Source: Candidatus Xianfuyuplasma coldseepsis (GTDB lineage Bacteria > Bacillota_I > Bacilli_A > Izemoplasmatales > Izemoplasmataceae). Taken from it: DNA of 64,000 bases. Where the stretch lies: positions 1,888,698-1,952,697 of the forward strand of contig NZ_CP048914.1 of assembly GCF_014023125.1 (NCBI RefSeq), given 5' to 3'. Of the stretch, positions 59,582 through 64,000 are shown piece after piece. The notes under the pieces were generated by a model that saw only the letters and a program-made list of their open reading frames with translations, ran no database searches and had not been told where the DNA came from. The translations under genes and the position numbers were made by a program. Every line of letters begins with the position of its first letter. Position 1 is the first letter of the stretch.

Positions 59582-60056
59582 CACGATTATCCGTTTCGAG
59601 CAACATCGAAAAATGTAGCACTGAATCGTCTGCATTGGTATAATCTTGATCGTTTAAATAGTCTTCAAAATCAAACCCCATATGAACGTTAATGTTATGT
59701 TCTTTAACGTATTCATAACATGCGTGGATTTGATTGGTAATATCACGAAATAATATTTCAAAACTGATGTAGGAACCTGCTGGTAGTTTTTTTGACACAA
59801 ATCCATCCTGCTCGACCAATTCAGATGTTTGAATCATCGTATAATAATCAAACGTTTTCGTCTCTCTGAAATCAGGTGGATAACACTCTAAACCAATAAA
59901 CTTGTCTTGTAATTTTGATTGATCAAGTAACTTCATGTCATCGAAAAAGGACTCCCACAGCAAAGGAATTTTATCTGCGGAAGAATGGTGTACTCCCCCT
60001 TCTAGTTCAATGCCTATAAAATAGCGTTCTGGATATTCTTTTATGCTGTATTTCAT
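59574..60056 (-). CDS. GyrI-like effector-binding domain protein
   Basis: 160 aa. Single AraC_E_bind/GyrI-like (SOUL-fold) domain: KEYPERYFIGIELEGGVHH start, FIGLECYPPDF, LPAGSYISFEILF in the middle. Such stand-alone domains bind small drugs or are hydrolases. No DNA-binding part. Operon with the cyclase-fold-like gene. Confidence 0.75.
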   Translation of the reverse strand: MKYSIKEYPERYFIGIELEGGVHHSSADKIPLLWESFFDDMKLLDQSKLQDKFIGLECYPPDFRETKTFDYYTMIQTSELVEQDGFVSKKLPAGSYISFEILFRDITNQIHACYEYVKEHNINVHMGFDFEDYLNDQDYTNADDSVLHFSMLLETDNRDE

Positions 60057-60073
60057 AACATCACCTCGACTAT

Positions 60074-60102
60074 ATTATAAAGTAAACGAAAAAGAACATC
60101 AA
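60074..60102 (-). promoter_or_regulatory. Promoter of the GyrI-like operon, inside a terminator
   Basis: TTGATG (60097-60102), 17-bp spacer, TATAAT (60074-60079) on the minus strand. The -35 box lies in the loop and stem of the preceding terminator. Confidence 0.72.
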
Positions 60103-60119
60103 CAATCGATGTTCTTTTT
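60088..60119 (-). terminator. Terminator of the CoA-transferase/hydrolase operon
   Basis: AAAAAGAACATC-N7-GATGTTCTTTTT; T-run on the minus strand. Confidence 0.85.
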
Positions 60120-60130
60120 CAATAGGAGTT

Positions 60131-61012
60131 TTACTGAATGAAATGTATTATTTGCTTCGCTAGTTTGTCTGGGCAATCAACTAACGGACTATGTCCTGAA
60201 TTCTCTAATGTGATTTTTTTTACGTTTTGCAGTGCCTCAACGGTTTCATCCACCATATACTCAAGGACAACCATATCTTGTTCACTCCAAAACGACAAGA
60301 CGGGACAATCAATTTGATGAATCGTACCATCTCCCAATGTAACACCATTGGAGAAGTTGGATAAATTGAAGGTCATTAATCCCCAATCAATATCGACAAG
60401 ATTCCGTTGTTTCATCGTTTCACTTAGATACAAATCATTATCTTCTTTGGATGGCTTATTTACGGTGTAAATCGCTTGATCCCATACCGCATTCATCATT
60501 GCAACATTATTTGTTTCAAATGCCTGTACCATCGGTGCAATTTGTACTGGATCTGTCGCCATGTCTTCTTTGGATTGATAATAATCCCCAACAATAGGTT
60601 GAAATTGATCATTCTTTTTAAAAATCGGGTATCCGCGATAACTACAGGATTCAATAAGAATTAGTTTATCGATTTGGTTTGGGGCTTTTATTGCCATCGA
60701 CATCGCAATTGCTCCACCGGTACTCCATCCTGCAAGATGATATTTTTTTACTCCTAAAATACGAAGGAAATCAAGAACATCATCAGCTAGATCATGGAGT
60801 GAATCAATAGGCTTTTTATAGGATGAGTCACCAAACCCCCGCATATCTGGAGCAATCACTCGATATTGCCCTTTAAATCTCTCGATTAGTGGTTTATAGT
60901 GAATACTACTTGACATGTTTCCATGTAACAAGACAATAATTTGATCTCCTTTTTCGGTATCAATATAATAATACTGTTCTTCATTTTTTAATGTGATAGC
61001 TTTCTTCTTCAT
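60131..61012 (-). CDS. Alpha/beta hydrolase
   Basis: 293 aa. Oxyanion loop LLHGNMSS, nucleophile elbow GWSTGG (Ser), acid in FWSEQDMVV (Asp) and base in NSGHSPL (His). APDMRGFGDSSYKK is standard for the fold. Substrate unknown. Last gene of the SBP/CoA-transferase operon, 8 bp after a second hydrolase. Confidence 0.9.
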   Translation of the reverse strand: MKKKAITLKNEEQYYYIDTEKGDQIIVLLHGNMSSSIHYKPLIERFKGQYRVIAPDMRGFGDSSYKKPIDSLHDLADDVLDFLRILGVKKYHLAGWSTGGAIAMSMAIKAPNQIDKLILIESCSYRGYPIFKKNDQFQPIVGDYYQSKEDMATDPVQIAPMVQAFETNNVAMMNAVWDQAIYTVNKPSKEDNDLYLSETMKQRNLVDIDWGLMTFNLSNFSNGVTLGDGTIHQIDCPVLSFWSEQDMVVLEYMVDETVEALQNVKKITLENSGHSPLVDCPDKLAKQIIHFIQ

Positions 61013-61020
61013 AATCTCTC

Positions 61021-61851
61021 CTATACGATTGATGGTTTATCCTTGTGATTGATAAACCCAAGTACGATACTTGTGAACAAATCAGGTTGTTCATACATAG
61101 ATGCGTGCCCACACTGTGGTAAGACCACTAATTTGGAATCCGCAATTCGTTGATGTAAAATCTCTTGTTCATACACTGGTGTTAAACAATCCATATCCCC
61201 TGAAAGGATTAGGGTATGTGCAGTAATCTTGTCGAGGACGTCAATTGTATTGTGCGTTTCCGCACTAACTGTTAGCCGAATCATGGCATCAAGAAATGAG
61301 GGATTACTAAATAGGGGTATTAACATCTCTTTTCGTTGCTCCATCCAAGCAATCTCTTTGGTATAAAATTGCGGTGAATAAATATAAGGAATCGTGATGT
61401 TATAATACGCCAAACCATTCCGCGACTTGGCTACTTCGTTCCATCCATCACCTATAGCCTTTAACCATGGTGATGTCTTTGCTACTGCATTTGCAACAAC
61501 TAAATGTTGTACAGTTTTCGGATATTTTGCCGCGTATTGTAACGCAACACTTGCACCATAACTAATCCCAACGATATTGACTTCTTTAATCTTCAAATAC
61601 ATTAATAAATGATGCAAGATCTCGACTTGCAGTTCTTGTGTATATGTTGTATTCATTTTGGTACTTTGCCCTTGATCAAGCATATCATACCGGATGACTG
61701 GATGATGTTCTGTAAATGCTGGTATAAAAGCATCCCAACTCACGGTTGACATCATAATTCCATTTAGGATAATAACTGGGATTGCATCGGTTTTATTCGC
61801 ACCATCAATCGTGTAATAAATCCGATATTTTTTATATTCGAATATACTCAT
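61021..61851 (-). CDS. Alpha/beta hydrolase
   Basis: 276 aa. Nucleophile elbow GISYGAS, acid LSGDMDCLTP, base PQCGHASM; YDMLDQGQSTK loop. Similar to 3-oxoadipate enol-lactonase/esterase-type hydrolases. Start overlaps the CoA-transferase stop (ATGA), so the two are closely coupled. Could split a thioester, ester or lactone made by the neighbouring enzyme (inference). Confidence 0.9.
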   Translation of the reverse strand: MSIFEYKKYRIYYTIDGANKTDAIPVIILNGIMMSTVSWDAFIPAFTEHHPVIRYDMLDQGQSTKMNTTYTQELQVEILHHLLMYLKIKEVNIVGISYGASVALQYAAKYPKTVQHLVVANAVAKTSPWLKAIGDGWNEVAKSRNGLAYYNITIPYIYSPQFYTKEIAWMEQRKEMLIPLFSNPSFLDAMIRLTVSAETHNTIDVLDKITAHTLILSGDMDCLTPVYEQEILHQRIADSKLVVLPQCGHASMYEQPDLFTSIVLGFINHKDKPSIV

Positions 61852-63149
61852 TCGATATACCCGATTTCTTTTGCTTGTTGACGCAGTTCATCGCGAAATT
61901 TCGGATGTGCAACACTAATAAGTAGTTCAACACGTTCCTTAATACTTGTCCCACGTAAACGTACGGCACCATATTCTGTGACAATATAATCCACATCATT
62001 ACGAGATAAACTCACTGCAGCCCCCGGTTTTAATGTAGGGACGATTTTGGAGACTTCAATGCGTTCTCCGGTCTCTTTATCTCGCACCTTTGTGGTGGAG
62101 TAAAGCGCAATAAAACTACGCCCATTCTTCGCCCGTTGTGCCCCCGTTGCAGTATCCGTTTGTCCACCGGTACCACTAAACTGTCTTGTACCGATTGATT
62201 CACTACAACACTGTCCAGTTAAATCAACTTCAATGGTTGTATTGATGGATACTTGATTGTCATTTTGCCCGATGATGCAAGGATCATTCACATAATTTCC
62301 ATCCAACAATAATATCCCAGGATTGTCATCAATAAAGTCGTACAATTCCGGAGTACCCAGTGCAAATGCAGCAACCATTTTACCATTATGTAACGTCTTT
62401 TTCTTATTGGTTACCGCGCCTGCCTTAAACAACTTCATAAATCCTGTTGTCAACATTTCTGTATGCACACCTAAATCCTTTTTGTCCATAAGGGCATTCG
62501 CTACAGCATTGGGAATTCCACCAATACCCAGTTGAATCGTATCCCCATCGTGGATATAACTGGCGATTAACTCCCCAATCTTTAAATCTTTCTCATTCGG
62601 CTCGGTATCGGGTAATTCTGGCGGTAAATAATCTACTTTGACAAAATAATCTATATCTGATTGATGAACCTCAAGATCCCCGAGTGTTCGAGGGAAATGG
62701 GGATTAATTTCTAAAATAACAGTATCTGCTGCTTCCAACATTTTCTTTTCATACACATTGGAAAGCGATAACGAAACAAATCCATGTTTGTCAGGAAGGG
62801 TACAGTTTCCAACATAGATATTCGGTTTTTTGTGTTCTATCCGTCGTACTCCGGCAAAGTGTAATTGGTTCGGAATGAATGCGATGTTCCCGTTTCGAAA
62901 CGCCTTTCGGATATCGCCACTAAAAAACCAGCTATTGACTGTAAAATGATCCTTGTACTGATCATTAACCATAAATTCATATGGATACATTGGTAAGCAA
63001 TTATCAATAGTAATATGTTCTATGCGATCAGATACTTCATGTAATTTCGTAAAGAACTCTCGACCTTCACTCGCTGCCATTCCTGCAACAATATGATCGC
63101 CTTCTTGAACAAGGTTCAAAGCCTCATTGATCGTAATAATCTTCGCCAT
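61848..63149 (-). CDS. Acetyl-CoA hydrolase/transferase family CoA-transferase
   Basis: 433 aa, family of 4-hydroxybutyrate, butyryl and succinyl CoA:acetate transferases. Seen: GDTIQLGIGGIPNAVANAL, the catalytic Glu in QCCSESIG, the GTGGQTD CoA loop, and VTEYGAVRLRG at the C-terminus. It moves CoA between acetyl-CoA and another short acid; the acid cannot be fixed from sequence. It works next to two hydrolases and an uptake binding protein. Confidence 0.92.
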   Translation of the reverse strand: MAKIITINEALNLVQEGDHIVAGMAASEGREFFTKLHEVSDRIEHITIDNCLPMYPYEFMVNDQYKDHFTVNSWFFSGDIRKAFRNGNIAFIPNQLHFAGVRRIEHKKPNIYVGNCTLPDKHGFVSLSLSNVYEKKMLEAADTVILEINPHFPRTLGDLEVHQSDIDYFVKVDYLPPELPDTEPNEKDLKIGELIASYIHDGDTIQLGIGGIPNAVANALMDKKDLGVHTEMLTTGFMKLFKAGAVTNKKKTLHNGKMVAAFALGTPELYDFIDDNPGILLLDGNYVNDPCIIGQNDNQVSINTTIEVDLTGQCCSESIGTRQFSGTGGQTDTATGAQRAKNGRSFIALYSTTKVRDKETGERIEVSKIVPTLKPGAAVSLSRNDVDYIVTEYGAVRLRGTSIKERVELLISVAHPKFRDELRQQAKEIGYIE

Positions 63150-63175
63150 ATTTATTCCTCCTAGTCATGACGAGA

Positions 63176-63197
63176 AGGATGGAGAATGCTCCATCCT
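63176..63197. other. Intergenic hairpin without T-run
   Basis: AGGATGGAG-AATG-CTCCATCCT, 9-bp stem, between the binding-protein and CoA-transferase genes. Lacking a T-run, it may protect the mRNA end of the abundant binding protein rather than terminate. Confidence 0.6.
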
Positions 63198-63222
63198 ATT
63201 GCCATGATAAAATCTTGTGTAA

Positions 63223-64000
63223 TTATTCGCCTAAAATTTCAGTAATTGATTGAATAGGTTGCAAGGTAGTAAATGCGGCTGCTTCACCAACAACAGCAGC
63301 TTGTAAGAATGCCATTGATTCGGTTCCAACTCGTTTTCCATCCGCATAATCAACCGTGACATCAAATGGTAATGGTACTGGGTTTTCTTCCATTGCATCA
63401 ATAAAGTTATCCCACGTTAAGTCATCGGTTCCAACTCGTTCTAATCCTTCAACGAACGTTGCTGCAGCAATCCAACCAGCAAATGCAAATGCGTTGTTAA
63501 CATATGCAGGATCTACTTCTGCTGCATACAAGTTATAATCAGCAGATAATGCACCTTCAGAATCGAAGATATCAATCCATGCACTTGCATAAATATCAAA
63601 GCTTGATAGCGCAGACATAACTGGGGTAATCCATGTTCCTGCTGCATTAACATATGATGTAATGACAGGAATATCACTACCAGCAGCTTCTAGAGCCAAA
63701 ACGATGGTTGTAGCTGGTGCTTGATTTGCGGCAACGATAATTACGTCAACATCTGCTGCAATCATTTGTTGTGCAGCGGTACTCATATCATCTGAAGTTG
63801 CTGCAACGGATGCAGTAGCCATCGATAATCCGATTTGAGTTGCATAGCTTTGTGCTCCATTTAACCAACCATATCCTGCATCATCCGTTGTATAAATAAT
63901 ACCAACAGATTCTGCACTTAAATCACTGATTGCACGAGCAAGCATTACTTCACCTTCGGTATTGTAAACAGGTTGTACAGGGAAGCTAGCTCGTTCGGTT
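63223..64000 (-). CDS. ABC transporter substrate-binding protein (branched-chain amino-acid type), 5' end outside window
   Basis: Open to the window edge; at least 258 C-terminal residues present. Type I periplasmic-binding fold of the Leu/Ile/Val family: EVMLARAISDLSAESVGIIYTTDDAGYG, ADVDVIIVAANQAPATTIVLALEAAG, AFAFAGWIAAATFVEGLERVG, then WDNFIDAMEENPVPLPFDVTVDYADGKRVG. Binds an amino acid or small carboxylate outside the cell. Leads into the CoA-transferase genes after 73 bp. Confidence 0.88.
   Translation of the reverse strand, partial: TERASFPVQPVYNTEGEVMLARAISDLSAESVGIIYTTDDAGYGWLNGAQSYATQIGLSMATASVAATSDDMSTAAQQMIAADVDVIIVAANQAPATTIVLALEAAGSDIPVITSYVNAAGTWITPVMSALSSFDIYASAWIDIFDSEGALSADYNLYAAEVDPAYVNNAFAFAGWIAAATFVEGLERVGTDDLTWDNFIDAMEENPVPLPFDVTVDYADGKRVGTESMAFLQAAVVGEAAAFTTLQPIQSITEILGE

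Noticed and set aside
1-64000. Mycoplasma-type code with UGA as tryptophan
   Set aside because: ATGA overlaps and TGA stops end intact, normal-length proteins (gcvT fusion, gcvPA, gcvPB, tetR, marR).
1-64000. CRISPR arrays, insertion sequences or prophage
   Set aside because: No repeat-spacer pattern, transposase, integrase or phage structural gene seen; codon style is even along the window.

Overview
The window looks like a chromosome segment of a low-GC, anaerobic, fermentative bacterium of the Bacillota/Mycoplasmatota border; I would guess an Izemoplasmatales- or Haloplasma-like free-living relative of the mollicutes, but no marker gene here fixes this. Genes are tightly packed, nearly every operon ends in a hairpin plus T-run, and promoters are sigma-A like (TTGACA/TATAAT, often with an extended -10). 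UGA is a stop codon: many gene pairs are joined by ATGA overlaps (gcvPA/gcvPB/lpd, tetR/ABC, marR/ABC), so this is not the mycoplasma genetic code.

1-8.7 kb: a type IV pilus locus. The minus-strand operon encodes a YoaR-like membrane protein, the PilB ATPase, the PilC platform, the major pilin (own strong promoter and terminator) and the prepilin peptidase (cut by the window edge). A divergent plus-strand operon encodes three minor-pilin-like proteins. 8.7-16.2 kb: a complete glycine cleavage operon read in the order lipoate ligase/lipoyl synthase fusion, gcvT, gcvH, gcvPA, gcvPB, lpd. 16.2-24 kb: a membrane-anchored protein with two HU domains joined by an acidic E/P repeat, a B3/B4 protein, acetate kinase, a TipA-like MerR regulator, tRNA-Leu(CAA), an MBL-fold hydrolase with a YerC-type regulator, and an ECF sigma/RsgI-like pair.

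23.8-35.4 kb: the centrepiece, a 14-gene minus-strand operon with six Mrp antiporter-type subunits plus a second MrpD-like subunit, NuoH-, NuoB-, NuoC- and NuoD-like subunits, and a terminal fusion of a NuoI-type 2x[4Fe-4S] ferredoxin with a GltD/NfnB-type flavoprotein. Gene order matches archaeal Mbx/Mbs clusters. The NuoD-like subunit has lost one cysteine from each [NiFe]-binding pair, so it should not be a hydrogenase. I infer an ion-pumping ferredoxin/NAD(P)H oxidoreductase-like complex. Its promoter spacer holds a near-perfect 23-bp palindrome, and the first gene is an unrecognised Rossmann-like protein.

35.6-46.7 kb and 52.7-56.8 kb: drug-export islands. There are three heterodimeric ABC exporters, one behind an ABC-F gene preceded by a leader peptide and terminator (attenuation), one under a TetR regulator and one under a MarR regulator, the last two with clear palindromic operators. 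Between them lie an SAP/Rho-N-like E/P-rich protein, L-lactate dehydrogenase, two NAD(P)-dependent oxidoreductases and a GGDEF protein. A GC-rich structured RNA candidate lies at about 52.5-52.64 kb. 56.8-64 kb: an Ig-repeat surface protein, a terpenoid-cyclase-fold-like protein with a GyrI-like protein, and an operon of a branched-chain amino-acid-type binding protein (partial), a CoA-transferase and two alpha/beta hydrolases.

Taken together: ATP and redox balance through acetate kinase, lactate dehydrogenase, glycine cleavage and an ion-translocating Mbs/Mrp complex; surface attachment or DNA uptake through type IV pili; and a heavy antibiotic-defence load.
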